Assembly: GCA_022729735.1 (NCBI GenBank)
Contig: DZAY01000009.1
Location: forward strand, 19,156-83,155
Direction: 5' to 3'
Source: Helicobacter cetorum
GTDB lineage: Bacteria; Campylobacterota; Campylobacteria; Campylobacterales; DZAY01
DNA length: 64,000 bases
Positions 1 to 8,675 of this stretch are shown piece by piece. Each line of letters starts with the position of its first letter. The first letter of the stretch is position 1. Under the pieces are notes generated by a model. It had not been told where the DNA came from, did no database searches, and saw only the letters and a program-made list of their open reading frames with translations. A program made the translations under genes and the position numbers.

Positions 1-548
1 ATTTTGATTTAGCTGGATTTGCAGTTGGAATGGCTGAAAAAAGCGAACTTGATAGAGAAAAATTTGTAAATGCTGGAGATGTTTTAGTTGCACTTCCAAG
101 TAGTGGAGTTCATTCAAATGGTTATTCACTTGTTAGAAAACTGTTTTTTGATAAATTAAACAAAAGTTTTGATTTTGAAATTGATGGCAAAAAGTTAATT
201 GATATTTTATTAGAGCCAACAAGAATTTATGTCAAAGATTTCAAAAAGTTAAAATCAAATATAAATGCCTTAGCACATATTACAGGTGGTGGAATTGTAG
301 AGAATTTACCAAGAGTGTTGCCAAATAATATACAAGCTGTTGTAAATAAAGAGTCTATTAGAGTTTTACCAATCTTTAAATTTATGAGCGAATATGTTGA
401 AGAAGCAGAAATGTTTAGAACATTTAATATGGGTGTTGGTATGATTTTGGTGGTCAAAAAAGAGTCTCTCGATTATGTTTTATCAAACTCCGATGGATAT
501 GTTATTGGTGAGTTGATAAATGGAGAAAAAAAAGTAGTTTTAAAATAA
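1..548 (+). CDS. purM: Phosphoribosylformylglycinamidine cyclo-ligase (AIR synthetase), 3' part
   Basis: This is the C-terminal part of PurM, which makes aminoimidazole ribonucleotide from FGAM with ATP in purine synthesis. The open frame runs in from the window edge (frame starting at base 3) and opens with DLAGFAVG, a conserved PurM stretch, so the methionine at base 30 is internal and not a start. SSGVHSNGYSLVR, HITGGGIVENLPR and the late FNMGVGM segment are all PurM signatures. About 180 residues are present out of roughly 330 expected, so the 5' part is missing only because of the window edge. The gene ends in a hairpin shared with the convergent neighbour. Confidence 0.95.
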   Translation, partial: FDLAGFAVGMAEKSELDREKFVNAGDVLVALPSSGVHSNGYSLVRKLFFDKLNKSFDFEIDGKKLIDILLEPTRIYVKDFKKLKSNINALAHITGGGIVENLPRVLPNNIQAVVNKESIRVLPIFKFMSEYVEEAEMFRTFNMGVGMILVVKKESLDYVLSNSDGYVIGELINGEKKVVLK

Positions 549-560
549 CTACCTTTTTTT
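528..560. terminator. Bidirectional terminator between purM and the convergent membrane-protein gene
   Basis: GTAGTT (534-539) pairs with AACTAC (547-552). An A-run lies on one side and a seven-T run on the other, so the hairpin could end transcription in both directions. It overlaps the purM stop codon and the end of the minus-strand gene at 560. Confidence 0.6.
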
Positions 561-955
561 CAATCATTTAATTGGTCTTTTTCAGCTTTTTTTAATAGTT
601 CATTTACCATTCTATGCTCTGGACTCATATTATTTAGCTTTTCAGCTCTCTTTTTCTCTTTTTCTTTCATCTCTTCAGCCTCTTTTTTATCATCTAAATG
701 CTGTTTTCTAATGTCTGCAAAACTTTTAGATATTTTTCCCATCTCTTCAAGATTTTGTTCCATTTTTTCTTTGATAGCTTTTTCTTCTTCTAATTTTTTT
801 TCGTCTATCTTTTTATTTCCATTTTTGAGCATTAATAACACAAAAAATACAGCACCAAGCATAAAACTTTCAGCAGTAGAACCCGTAACATAAAACATCA
901 TAAGATATAGAGCAACTGATATTAGTAGCTTAAAAAAAATAGATATAAAACCCAT
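560..955 (-). CDS. Hypothetical membrane-anchored coiled-coil protein
   Basis: I do not recognise this 131-residue protein as a named family. Residues about 5-45 form two hydrophobic segments separated by a short polar turn. The rest is a strongly charged, Lys/Glu-rich helix (about 50-125) with the look of a coiled coil facing the cytoplasm. It is the last gene of the minus-strand run that includes pyrF, about 75 bases downstream of it, and has an AAAGGG ribosome site about 7 bases before its ATG. Small anchored coiled-coil proteins of this shape often act as scaffolds, but no function can be assigned from sequence. Confidence 0.6.
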   Translation of the reverse strand: MGFISIFFKLLISVALYLMMFYVTGSTAESFMLGAVFFVLLMLKNGNKKIDEKKLEEEKAIKEKMEQNLEEMGKISKSFADIRKQHLDDKKEAEEMKEKEKKRAEKLNNMSPEHRMVNELLKKAEKDQLND

Positions 956-1029
956 ATTAGACCCTTTAATATTGGAGTATTAGAAAGCTTTTTCATTTAT
1001 AATATCATAATTAAACTAAGAAAAAAGTT

Positions 1030-1719
1030 TTAAAGCATTGCTTTAATAATATTATCAACCATTTCAACTCTATTTTCTGATTTGTATATTGGTCGTCCAA
1101 CAACAATATAATTACTCAAAGCTTCTTTAGCATTTTCTATTGTAGCCACTCGTTTTTGGTCATCATTACTACTTTCAAATGGTCTAATTGCTGGAGTTAG
1201 TGTAATATAACTACTATTTGTGATATTTTTTATCTCCTTACTCTCATAAACAGAACACACAACACCATCTAAACCATTTTTATATCCCATTTTTGCAAAC
1301 TCAAAAGCTTTTTCTTTTAGATTTGAGTTATATACTGCTTTAAAACTAACCTCATCAAAACTTGTAAGAGCTGTAACACCTAAAATAATCATATTAGGAT
1401 TTATTGATTTTACTCTATCAACAACACTTTTTATAGCTTCTTCACCACTTGAGCAGTGAATATTAAACATATCAACCCCAATTTTTGCAATCTCACTTGA
1501 AGCATCAGCCATTGTGTTTGGAATATCATATAGTTTTAAATCCAAAAAAATTTTAAAGTTTGAATTTATATTTTTTATATCTTCTATAAAACTTTTTCCA
1601 TCTCTAATAAAACTTCTAAGTCCAACTTTTAACCAAATATCATCAAAATGTTTTAACTCTTTTACAAGAGCTAAATTATCATCTCTATATTCCAAATCAA
1701 GGGCAACTACAAGTTTCAT
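1030..1719 (-). CDS. pyrF: Orotidine 5'-phosphate decarboxylase
   Basis: PyrF converts OMP to UMP, the last step of de novo pyrimidine synthesis. At 229 residues it is normal length for the single-domain bacterial enzyme. The N-terminal VALDLEYRDD and the catalytic-loop region FLDLKLYDIPNTM (the D-x-K-x-x-D pattern of the family) are visible. The C-terminal TPAIRPFESSNDDQKR and VVGRPIYKS are the phosphate-binding segments. Its start overlaps the stop of nusB by four bases, so the two are probably translationally coupled. The nusB-pyrF order matches other Campylobacterota. Confidence 0.95.
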   Translation of the reverse strand: MKLVVALDLEYRDDNLALVKELKHFDDIWLKVGLRSFIRDGKSFIEDIKNINSNFKIFLDLKLYDIPNTMADASSEIAKIGVDMFNIHCSSGEEAIKSVVDRVKSINPNMIILGVTALTSFDEVSFKAVYNSNLKEKAFEFAKMGYKNGLDGVVCSVYESKEIKNITNSSYITLTPAIRPFESSNDDQKRVATIENAKEALSNYIVVGRPIYKSENRVEMVDNIIKAML

Positions 1720-2120
1720 CGTGATAAACCTTTTTTGATAGTTTCTAATAATCCATTTATAAATTTTGGTGAATTGTCAGATGCGAAATTTTTTCCAATT
1801 TCAATAGCTTCATTAATAATAACTGCACTATCCAATTTTGTAAATAAAAGTTCATAAACTGCTAATCTAATAATCGCCTTTTCAATCATTCCAATTCTAT
1901 CAAAATCCCAATCTTTTAAGTTAGTTTTAAAAATATCATCAATCTTTTCTAAATTTTGAACAACTCCATTATAGAGTTCTAACACAAACTCTCTTTGTTT
2001 GTTTCTGATTTTTCGCTCTTCTAAAATCTCTTCTATAAAACTCTCTTTATGTGCATTTCCTATATCTTTTGCATACAAAAGTGATACCACACACTCTCTT
2101 GCTTGATGTCTTGTAGCCAA
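1716..2120 (-). CDS. nusB: Transcription antitermination protein NusB
   Basis: NusB is an all-helical RNA-binding protein that joins NusE (ribosomal protein S10) on boxA RNA during rRNA antitermination. The 134-residue product starts with the typical ATRHQARECVVSLLYA helix. It also has the conserved DWDFDRIGMIEKAIIRLAVYEL and NEAIEIGKNFASDNSPKFINGLL segments. It lies directly after ribH, three bases away, and overlaps pyrF, as part of the conserved kdsA-ribH-nusB-pyrF block. Confidence 0.95.
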   Translation of the reverse strand: MATRHQARECVVSLLYAKDIGNAHKESFIEEILEERKIRNKQREFVLELYNGVVQNLEKIDDIFKTNLKDWDFDRIGMIEKAIIRLAVYELLFTKLDSAVIINEAIEIGKNFASDNSPKFINGLLETIKKGLSR

Positions 2121-2123
2121 TAT

Positions 2124-2594
2124 TTATCCTTTTAAATTTTTATATAAATCAAGCATTTCAACCACACCAACCATCGCTTCAAAACCTTTATTACCAGCTT
2201 TACTTCCAGCTCTCTCAATAGCTTGTTCAATTGTATCAGTTGTTAAAACTCCAAAAGTTACAGGTTTTTGATATTTGAGAGTAACTGAAGCTATGCCTTT
2301 TGTAGTTTCTGCTGAAACATAATCAAAATGTGGAGTTGAGCCACGAATTACAGCACCAACACAACATATTGCATCATACTTTCCAGCACTTAGTGCTAAA
2401 TCAAGTGCAAAAGGTATTTCAAAAGCACCTGGAACTAAAATAAGTGATAAATTTTCTTCATCTCCACCATGTCTAATAAAAGCATCTTTTGCACCTTCTA
2501 CTAATCTATCTGTAATAATATGATTAAATCTACTTGCAATAATTGCAATTTTTTCATTTCCATTTAATCTTAATTTACCTTCTATAACTTTCAT
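2124..2594 (-). CDS. ribH: 6,7-dimethyl-8-ribityllumazine synthase
   Basis: RibH condenses 5-amino-6-ribitylamino-uracil with dihydroxybutanone phosphate to give lumazine, the riboflavin precursor, and normally assembles as a hollow capsid. [43 protein letters not shown] and [12 protein letters not shown] are all family signatures, and the active-site His lies in the HFDYV region. Upstream in-frame ATGs exist at 2612 and 2600. I chose 2594 because AAAGGG sits six bases before it and the resulting 156 residues match the usual length. Confidence 0.95.
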   Translation of the reverse strand: MKVIEGKLRLNGNEKIAIIASRFNHIITDRLVEGAKDAFIRHGGDEENLSLILVPGAFEIPFALDLALSAGKYDAICCVGAVIRGSTPHFDYVSAETTKGIASVTLKYQKPVTFGVLTTDTIEQAIERAGSKAGNKGFEAMVGVVEMLDLYKNLKG

Positions 2595-2634
2595 GTTCAT
2601 CCCTTTAATCAATTTTTTAGTATTGTATCAATAG

Positions 2635-3006
2635 TTATTTTAAATCTTTTATAATTTGTTCTATTGTTATTTGCAATAAATCTATTTTAGTATTGCAAAC
2701 AAAATATATCTCTTCAGCATCTATATCAAAATAGTGATAAGTTATAATATCTCTCATACCTTTTGCACCTTTCCAATCAACTTCAGAATAGTTAATTAAT
2801 AGTTCTCTGTTTGTGATTTTATCAATATTTTTTAAACCTTCACCTATGGCAATTAATTGCATACATATACTATCAAGTTTTTCCATTCCATTTGGTGTAT
2901 CTGTAAAATCATTGACATTTTTAATTGGTTCAAATCTCATCTTAATCGTTTTAATAGAATTTAAAATTTGAGTTAAAATCTCTATTACCAAAATTTTGTC
3001 AAACAT
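2635..3006 (-). CDS. hepT: HepT-like HEPN ribonuclease toxin (DUF86)
   Basis: This 123-residue protein has the DUF86/HepT layout: an all-helical HEPN domain with the family's GMRD...YF-D-ID core near residues 83-95. HepT toxins are RNases blocked by a partner nucleotidyltransferase that AMPylates a tyrosine close to the Rx4HxY motif. Here the motif reads R85-x4-Y90-H91-Y92, so the usual catalytic His position is Tyr, with a His one residue later. The start overlaps the end of the upstream MNT gene by eight bases, which is the usual operon form of this toxin-antitoxin class. Whether it is an active toxin cannot be told from sequence. Confidence 0.8.
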   Translation of the reverse strand: MFDKILVIEILTQILNSIKTIKMRFEPIKNVNDFTDTPNGMEKLDSICMQLIAIGEGLKNIDKITNRELLINYSEVDWKGAKGMRDIITYHYFDIDAEEIYFVCNTKIDLLQITIEQIIKDLK

Positions 3007-3289
3007 ATATAACCTCTTTTTCTATTCTATTTTTTAAAAAAGGGTTCATCTTTTCTCGCAATCTCACAATATCAATTTTTGTTGATAAAATATTTTGCAA
3101 CTCATCTTTGATATGCACTAACATAAACATATCTGCATTTTTTGTTTCTATACAAACATCAATATCACTCAAATTTGTCGCTTCATCTCTTGCAAAAGAG
3201 CCAAATAAGCCCATTTTTTCTATACCATATTTATGAAAGTTGCTATTTTTATACTCTTTTAATTTGTTTAATATTAACTCTTTTTCCAT
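2999..3289 (-). CDS. mntA: MntA-like minimal nucleotidyltransferase antitoxin
   Basis: This 96-residue protein belongs to the minimal nucleotidyltransferase (MNT) family. It shows the GSFARDEATNLSDIDV signature: G30-S31 for nucleotide binding and D42/D44 for metal. In characterised MntA/HepT systems the MNT partner transfers AMP groups to the HEPN toxin and silences it. It is followed with overlap by hepT and begins seven bases after the kdsA stop, so it sits inside a housekeeping operon and is probably read from it. All catalytic residues expected for AMP transfer appear to be present. Confidence 0.85.
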   Translation of the reverse strand: MEKELILNKLKEYKNSNFHKYGIEKMGLFGSFARDEATNLSDIDVCIETKNADMFMLVHIKDELQNILSTKIDIVRLREKMNPFLKNRIEKEVIYV

Positions 3290-3296
3290 TTTTTCA

Positions 3297-4094
3297 CTAT
3301 TTTAATGAATTTTCTATTTTAAAGAGAGTTTCAATAGTATCTTTTAACTCTTCTAAAGTTAGCATATTAGGCCCATCACTAAGTGCTTCTTTTGGATTGA
3401 AATGTGTTTCAAAGAAAAAGCCATCAACTCCAACAGCACTTGCACCTCTTGCTAATATAGGAGCAAATCTACTATCACCTCCACTTTTACCATTTAATCC
3501 CCCTGGAGCTTGAACAGAGTGAGTTGCATCAAAAATCACAGGTGCAAACTCTCTCATAATATCTAATGCTCTAAAATCTACAACTAAATTTCCATAACCA
3601 AAAGTTGTGCCTCGTTCAGTTAGCCAAACTCCATTAGCTTTTGCACTTTGATAATTAATCTCTTTAACTCCTCTTGTATTTAAAACCTTTGCAACAGAGT
3701 AAATCATATCTTTTGGGTTCATAAATTGCCCTTTTTTGATATTTATAATTTTTTCACTCTTTCCAGCTTCAATTAATAAATCTGTTTGTCGGCATAAAAA
3801 TGCAGGTATTTGAATAACATCTACAACTTCGCTAACAGGTTTTACTTGATAACTCTCATGAACATCACTTAATAGTTTAAATCCAAACTCTTTTTTTACA
3901 TCATCAAGTATTTTTAGCCCTTCTTCAATTCCAAATCCTCTAAAACTATCAATTGAAGTTCTATTTGCTTTATCAAAACTTGCTTTGAAATAAAAATCTA
4001 TTTCACTATTTTCATGATAGCTAACTAAACTTTTTGCAATTTTAAATGTAATTTCTTTACTTTCAATTACACATGGACCACTTATTAAAATCAT
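3297..4094 (-). CDS. kdsA: 3-deoxy-8-phosphooctulonate (KDO-8-P) synthase
   Basis: KdsA joins arabinose 5-phosphate and phosphoenolpyruvate to make KDO-8-phosphate for the lipopolysaccharide inner core. The 265-residue protein has [10 protein letters not shown] at its start, [23 protein letters not shown] and [11 protein letters not shown]. The Cys in the GPCVIES segment points to the metal-dependent class of the enzyme rather than the E. coli-like class with Asn there. The start overlaps the stop of the exonuclease gene (ATGA-type overlap). In Campylobacter ribH follows directly, whereas here the MntA/HepT pair intervenes. Confidence 0.96.
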   Translation of the reverse strand: MILISGPCVIESKEITFKIAKSLVSYHENSEIDFYFKASFDKANRTSIDSFRGFGIEEGLKILDDVKKEFGFKLLSDVHESYQVKPVSEVVDVIQIPAFLCRQTDLLIEAGKSEKIINIKKGQFMNPKDMIYSVAKVLNTRGVKEINYQSAKANGVWLTERGTTFGYGNLVVDFRALDIMREFAPVIFDATHSVQAPGGLNGKSGGDSRFAPILARGASAVGVDGFFFETHFNPKEALSDGPNMLTLEELKDTIETLFKIENSLK

Positions 4095-4858
4095 ATTTTT
4101 TCCTTCATCTTTTTAAAATTTGATTTTGAAAAATCGATTAACTGCTCTGTTGTTTCAACCTCTTTTGGTAACTCTTTTATTGATTTCTCAAAAACTCGTA
4201 AAGCAGTTAAAGCATCAAAATATGCTCTATGTGAAATATTATTGATATTTAAAAGCTCATTTAAAAATGGAAGAGAATATTTTTCACTCTTAATTGTCTT
4301 TTTTGATAAATCTATTGTGCATAATTTTCTATTTGTTAGCTCTCCTAAATTTGCTTTAATTAATGATTTTGATATAAAATTAAAATCAAAATCTACATTA
4401 TGAGCTACAAAAACAGAACTACCTAAAAACTCTCTAAATCTTCTTAAAACTGTATTAAGTCTTGGAGCATTTATTAAATCAAATTGAGTAATATTTGTAA
4501 CTTTACTAACATACTCTGGCACATAATCAGCATATACAAATGTTTCAAAATTATCCAAAATAAGCCCATTTTTATATTTTATAGCACCAATTTCAATAAT
4601 TTGACTATTTTCTGGTTTATTTCCATTTGTTTCAATATCTACAAAACAAAAAATTTCATCTTTGTAATTTCTATACAATGTTTCTAAAAATACTCTATCT
4701 TCATCTTCACTAAGAGGCATTCCACTTGCTTTTAAAATCTGAAATTCTAATTCACAATCTTTTGAGTGGTTATGACTATTTGTTAATAGTTTGCAAAAAT
4801 AGCTTTTTAATATTGAGCCTTTTTTAAGTTTTGAAATTAGGAGTTCATATCGTTTCAT
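4091..4858 (-). CDS. DnaQ-like 3'-5' exonuclease (DEDDh)
   Basis: The 255-residue protein carries an epsilon/RNase T-type exonuclease domain from about residue 70. FVDIETNG is the ExoI motif, [13 protein letters not shown] is ExoII, and [14 protein letters not shown] is the ExoIII motif with the His-x4-Asp of the DEDDh class. About 65 N-terminal residues precede the domain and look helical. Campylobacterota usually have a protein like this annotated as DNA polymerase III epsilon or a proofreading-type exonuclease. It could be the replicative proofreader or a repair nuclease. It overlaps trpF upstream and kdsA downstream by four bases each. Confidence 0.85.
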   Translation of the reverse strand: MKRYELLISKLKKGSILKSYFCKLLTNSHNHSKDCELEFQILKASGMPLSEDEDRVFLETLYRNYKDEIFCFVDIETNGNKPENSQIIEIGAIKYKNGLILDNFETFVYADYVPEYVSKVTNITQFDLINAPRLNTVLRRFREFLGSSVFVAHNVDFDFNFISKSLIKANLGELTNRKLCTIDLSKKTIKSEKYSLPFLNELLNINNISHRAYFDALTALRVFEKSIKELPKEVETTEQLIDFSKSNFKKMKEKI

Positions 4859-5439
4859 AAAGATTTGGCAGTTTGAATAAACTCTCTTAATTTATCTCTA
4901 TCTTTAACTCCTTTACTTTTTTCAACCCCACTACTCACATCAACTCCATAAAAATCAAATCCTTTTAACTCTTTTAAATTAGATGAGTTTAATCCACCTG
5001 CTAAAATAATTTTTGAGCAGTCTATATCTCTAAACCAATCTAAATTAACCCTTTTTCCAACTCCACCAAACTCATCTACAAAAGCATCAACTATCACATA
5101 CTCATCTTTATATTTCAAAATATCATCTTTGCAAGTTGCTCTAATCACTTTTAAATGTTTAATATTTAGCTCTTCATAATTATTAAAATCAAAATGAATT
5201 TGTGCCAAAGAGATATTTGCTAAGCTTGAAATTTGATTAATTTGTGTGGAGTTACAATCTACAAATAGTCCAACTCGCTCAATAAATGGAGGAGTGTTTG
5301 CTATTATATCTTTTGCTCTTTGAGGTGAGAGAAATCGAGGAGAATTTTTGTAAAATACAAATCCCAAAGCATCAGCACCAGCCATTGAGGCAACTATCGC
5401 ATCTTCTATATTTGTGATGCCACAAATTTTTACTCTCAA
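4855..5439 (-). CDS. trpF: Phosphoribosylanthranilate isomerase
   Basis: TrpF rearranges phosphoribosylanthranilate to CdRP in tryptophan synthesis, using a single TIM barrel. KICGITNIEDA at the start contains the catalytic Cys, IVDAFVDEFGGVGKRV contains the catalytic Asp region, and ILAGGLNSSNL with GVDVSSGVE forms the phosphate site. At 194 residues it is normal length. No other trp gene is nearby. It overlaps rpe upstream and the exonuclease downstream, so it is embedded in a mixed metabolic operon. Confidence 0.95.
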   Translation of the reverse strand: MRVKICGITNIEDAIVASMAGADALGFVFYKNSPRFLSPQRAKDIIANTPPFIERVGLFVDCNSTQINQISSLANISLAQIHFDFNNYEELNIKHLKVIRATCKDDILKYKDEYVIVDAFVDEFGGVGKRVNLDWFRDIDCSKIILAGGLNSSNLKELKGFDFYGVDVSSGVEKSKGVKDRDKLREFIQTAKSL

Positions 5440-6077
5440 ATTTTTAAACTCTCTATTGCTTCTTTTCGATTTGCTGATTTAAATATATAATTTCCAGCCA
5501 CAACAACATCAACCCCACTATTTTTAAGCTCTAAAATATTTTGATTGCTAACTCCACCATCAACTTCTATTAAACAGTTTGGATTTCTTTTATTGATTAA
5601 CTCTTTTAAATGTTTTGATTTCTCAATCACATTTCCTATGAATTTTTGTCCTCCAAATCCAGGATTTACACTCATTAACAGAACCATATCAAGATACTCT
5701 AAAATATACTCAATTAAGTTTGGATTTGTATGTGGATTTAAAACTATTGCGGGAGATATTCCATAATCTCTTATTTTTTGAATTAATCTATGTGGATGTT
5801 TCTCTTCCTCTATATGAAAAGAGATATATTTTGGCTTAAGTGGAGCAAACATATCTACAAAAAAGCTATTGTTTTCAACCATTAAATGTATATCAAGTGG
5901 TTTTGTAGCAACTTTTGCAACAGCTTCAACTACAACAGTTCCAATTGTTAGATTTGGAACAAAATGTCCATCCATAACATCAACATGAACTAAATCAGCT
6001 CCAAAATCACAAATTTCTTTTACATCTTTTGCTAAATTTCCAAAATTAGCAGATAAAATACTTGGTGCAACTAACAT
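5436..6077 (-). CDS. rpe: Ribulose-phosphate 3-epimerase
   Basis: Rpe interconverts ribulose 5-phosphate and xylulose 5-phosphate in the pentose phosphate pathway. The 213-residue TIM barrel shows VAPSILSANFGNL, VHVDVMDGHFVPNLTIG (metal-binding His and Asp), VLLMSVNPGFGGQKFI and IEVDGGVSNQN, all diagnostic of the family. It begins nine bases after the STAS/CheX gene and overlaps trpF by four bases. Confidence 0.96.
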   Translation of the reverse strand: MLVAPSILSANFGNLAKDVKEICDFGADLVHVDVMDGHFVPNLTIGTVVVEAVAKVATKPLDIHLMVENNSFFVDMFAPLKPKYISFHIEEEKHPHRLIQKIRDYGISPAIVLNPHTNPNLIEYILEYLDMVLLMSVNPGFGGQKFIGNVIEKSKHLKELINKRNPNCLIEVDGGVSNQNILELKNSGVDVVVAGNYIFKSANRKEAIESLKI

Positions 6078-6085
6078 TAAACTCC

Positions 6086-7492
6086 CTATTTTGTGAAGAA
6101 AAAATAAAATTTATCTTTGTTGTCAAATGAAAAATTAACTTGAGCCCCTTTTTTATCAGAAATAATTGAAATTCCTTCATTAATATTTCTAAATGCAATT
6201 GGGGCAGTTGTAATAACTCTTACATTTTTATCATAAAAGTGTGCCTTTAACTTATTGCCAATAATATTCAAAAGTTCAGCGGTTGCAATTAAAATCTCTT
6301 CATCGCTTGGAGAGTTTGTGCTACCAAGTAGTATATTACAAGCTTTTAGTGCAATAGTTTTTGGAAAAGCTACAAATATAACACCTTCAATATCTCCAAA
6401 AAGCCCAAGTGCGGCAGAAGTTAAGCGAATTTTACTATCTATTTGAAAATTTCTAATTTCAACTAACTCTTTTTTTATCTCAACATTTGTCAGCATATTT
6501 ATAGATGATATTACTATATCTACAACAACTGATAGTTGTAAAATCAACTCTTTATCTATCTTTTTTGCATTTTTTTTAGAGTTTGCTCCAGAGCTTTCTA
6601 ACTCTTTTATAATATTTTTATTTTCAAAAAACTCATTTACAGATGCAAAAAATAGTATTCCAGCTTCTTCTAAATCTTTTTTAAGCTTTAAACTAATTGT
6701 AGCAATATCAAATCCAGCAATAAAAATATTAGCTCCAGATTCCATAGCAGTGTGTGATAGTTTCATAAAAAAACTAATCGCATGAGCATTCATTGATAAT
6801 ACATCACTTGCATCAAATAAAAATAGTTTAAATCCAATATTAATACAGCTATTGTGATATTCTAAATCAAATTGTTCTAAAATTGTGGTATCTAAAAAGC
6901 CATTTAGTTTATAAACTATCACATTTTCTCGCTTAATTGCTGCAACTTTTTTAGAAAATGAGCCAAGGTGAGTTAAATTTACACTATTTAAAAATTTGGA
7001 TTTATCGCTTTTTCTTAATTGAAAATCTTCTAAACTCTTTGCTATTATAGGAGTATAACCTCGCTCATGAAGTATTAATGCCATACTACTTTGTTGAGAT
7101 TGCTCATCAGTATAGAGCAAGATTGAGTTATTCTCTTTAAAATCTATATTTCCAATAAATAGTTTTGCAACTTCTATATCTCTAAAAAGTGAAAATGTCA
7201 TCTCATTTTCTACCATTTTTAAAATAGTTCTATATTTTCGCTCATTATAATCACAAAATCCAACAACTACACCAGAGAGAGTTTTTCTAATTCTCTCCAA
7301 AATATCAATAATAGCTTCTATCCCTTTTTTATTAAAAAAGACAACTTTTTCTAAAGATATTAATACTGCATCAACACCCATTTTTATAATGTGGGCAATC
7401 TCATCTTCTTGAATTAAATTTACCACATTATTAGCATCTATAAAACCTTGAGGATAAAAGGTTGCTATCTTATTTTTTATTACTGCTCTCAC
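6086..7492 (-). CDS. STAS-domain protein with C-terminal CheX-like phosphatase domain
   Basis: The first 110 or so residues and a second stretch around 190-290 have the alternating strand/helix look of STAS-like (anti-sigma-antagonist-type) domains. The C-terminal 155 residues resemble CheX/CheC phosphatases: an E-L-L-N motif is followed about 21 residues later by a conserved Pro, where the family pattern is E-x2-N-x22-P. CheX proteins remove phosphate from CheY in chemotaxis. Fusion to STAS-like domains is seen in chemotaxis proteins of this phylum as far as I recall. It is one base from the HDOD gene upstream. Domain assignment is by pattern, so the exact partner is unknown. Confidence 0.65.
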   Translation of the reverse strand: MRAVIKNKIATFYPQGFIDANNVVNLIQEDEIAHIIKMGVDAVLISLEKVVFFNKKGIEAIIDILERIRKTLSGVVVGFCDYNERKYRTILKMVENEMTFSLFRDIEVAKLFIGNIDFKENNSILLYTDEQSQQSSMALILHERGYTPIIAKSLEDFQLRKSDKSKFLNSVNLTHLGSFSKKVAAIKRENVIVYKLNGFLDTTILEQFDLEYHNSCINIGFKLFLFDASDVLSMNAHAISFFMKLSHTAMESGANIFIAGFDIATISLKLKKDLEEAGILFFASVNEFFENKNIIKELESSGANSKKNAKKIDKELILQLSVVVDIVISSINMLTNVEIKKELVEIRNFQIDSKIRLTSAALGLFGDIEGVIFVAFPKTIALKACNILLGSTNSPSDEEILIATAELLNIIGNKLKAHFYDKNVRVITTAPIAFRNINEGISIISDKKGAQVNFSFDNKDKFYFFFTK

Positions 7493-8289
7493 TAATTAAT
7501 TCCCATTATCTGATTAAAATCTTCTACAACATCTTCTACAAATTCAAAATCAAGCTCTATAAGCTCACTCATACCAGTTGCAATAAATTCTGCTCTACTT
7601 ATCTCATAGAAAAATAGTAGATGTAAATATTTTGCAAGTGGTGAAACAGTTGTTGCTCTTGTATCTTTTTGAAATGCTGACTCCAAAATATCTATACAAT
7701 CTTGTTGAAAATCCCACTCTTTAGCAATAAAAAGGACAATATCCACAATTGAGTAATCTGTAAGTTTTTTTAAAATATCAGAATATTTAACATTACTACT
7801 CTCTTTTATAACTTCTAAATCTTCTCTATGAGCTGCTCTAAACATTGTTTCACAAACTGCCACAATTGCTGGTAAAATCATAGCAATAAATGAAATATTT
7901 TCATCTCTCATATTTTTTTCAGATAAAATCTTATTCCAATCATTAATACAATCTGCTTGAAATGTTCCAAAAAGCACATTATCTAAATTGAAAAGTTCCC
8001 ATTTTTTTGGTGTTAAAAGCGAAACTAAATAGCTCTTAATCAGCTGTCTTGCTTTTAGAATACCTAAAATAGAAAATATCTGTTTTATGTCTGTAATCTC
8101 TTTCCTAAAACCAAAAATAGGTTTATTTACAATATTTTTTAAATAAACTGTAAGAGGAATATCAGATTTTGCAATTTCAGAAGCCTTGTTTAAATCCTCT
8201 AATTCCAAAGCACCTAAACATTCTTTTAAAGTCTTTGGCATAGGTGGAATATTTTTGATATAGTTTTGTATATCCTCTTTATTAACCAA
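7492..8289 (-). CDS. HDOD-domain signalling protein
   Basis: The 265-residue product starts with an IPPMPKTLKECLGAL segment followed by SDIPLTVYLKNIVNKP and ITDIKQIFSILGILKARQLI. This is the order of conserved segments in the HDOD domain (a degenerate HD domain used in signalling and chemotaxis-related regulators). The family's metal ligands are absent, as is normal for HDOD. It is the first gene of the minus-strand run and overlaps the STAS/CheX gene by one base, which suggests the two act together. Its promoter must lie in the 8290-8414 gap shared with rpmB. Confidence 0.75.
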   Translation of the reverse strand: MVNKEDIQNYIKNIPPMPKTLKECLGALELEDLNKASEIAKSDIPLTVYLKNIVNKPIFGFRKEITDIKQIFSILGILKARQLIKSYLVSLLTPKKWELFNLDNVLFGTFQADCINDWNKILSEKNMRDENISFIAMILPAIVAVCETMFRAAHREDLEVIKESSNVKYSDILKKLTDYSIVDIVLFIAKEWDFQQDCIDILESAFQKDTRATTVSPLAKYLHLLFFYEISRAEFIATGMSELIELDFEFVEDVVEDFNQIMGIN

Positions 8290-8417
8290 GTTGTGGTTCC
8301 TTTTTCAGTTTTTTTGCAACATTTTATCCTTAATTTAATAAAATAGAAATTAAGTTACTTTTAGGTTAATTTTATATATTATTCCACACAAAAATCTTAG
8401 AAAATTAGGGGAATATG

Positions 8418-8606
8418 ATGTCAAGAAAATGTATGCTTAGTGGCAAAGGTCCAATGAGTGGCAATAATGTGAGCCATGCGAATAATAAAACAAAAAGAAG
8501 ATTTCTTCCAAATTTAAGAACAATTAGAATTAAATTGGATGATGGAACTACTCAAAAAATTAAAGTAGCCGCTTCTACTCTTAGAACTTTAAAAAAGTCT
8601 AAGTAA
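8418..8606 (+). CDS. rpmB: 50S ribosomal protein L28
   Basis: L28 is a small, basic large-subunit protein. [32 protein letters not shown] is typical of its N-terminal half and the product is 62 residues. Two ATGs are adjacent (8415 and 8418). I prefer 8418 because the family normally begins with Met-Ser-Arg and the AGGGG site at 8407-8411 is then six bases away. Confidence 0.95.
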   Translation: MSRKCMLSGKGPMSGNNVSHANNKTKRRFLPNLRTIRIKLDDGTTQKIKVAASTLRTLKKSK

Positions 8607-8613
8607 AAATCTA

Positions 8614-8675
8614 TTCCCAATGTGGATTAGGAGATGAACTTTATTCAAAGAATAAGAAAACTACTACATTGGGAA
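8614..8675 (+). promoter_or_regulatory. Long-range inverted repeat enclosing the ribosome site and start of the K+ channel gene
   Basis: TTCCCAATGT (8614-8623) is the exact reverse complement of ACATTGGGAA (8666-8675). In RNA this would form a 10-bp stem whose 42-base loop contains AGGAG and the ATG at 8634. It could modulate translation of the channel gene. The right arm is also coding sequence, so chance cannot be excluded. Confidence 0.4.
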
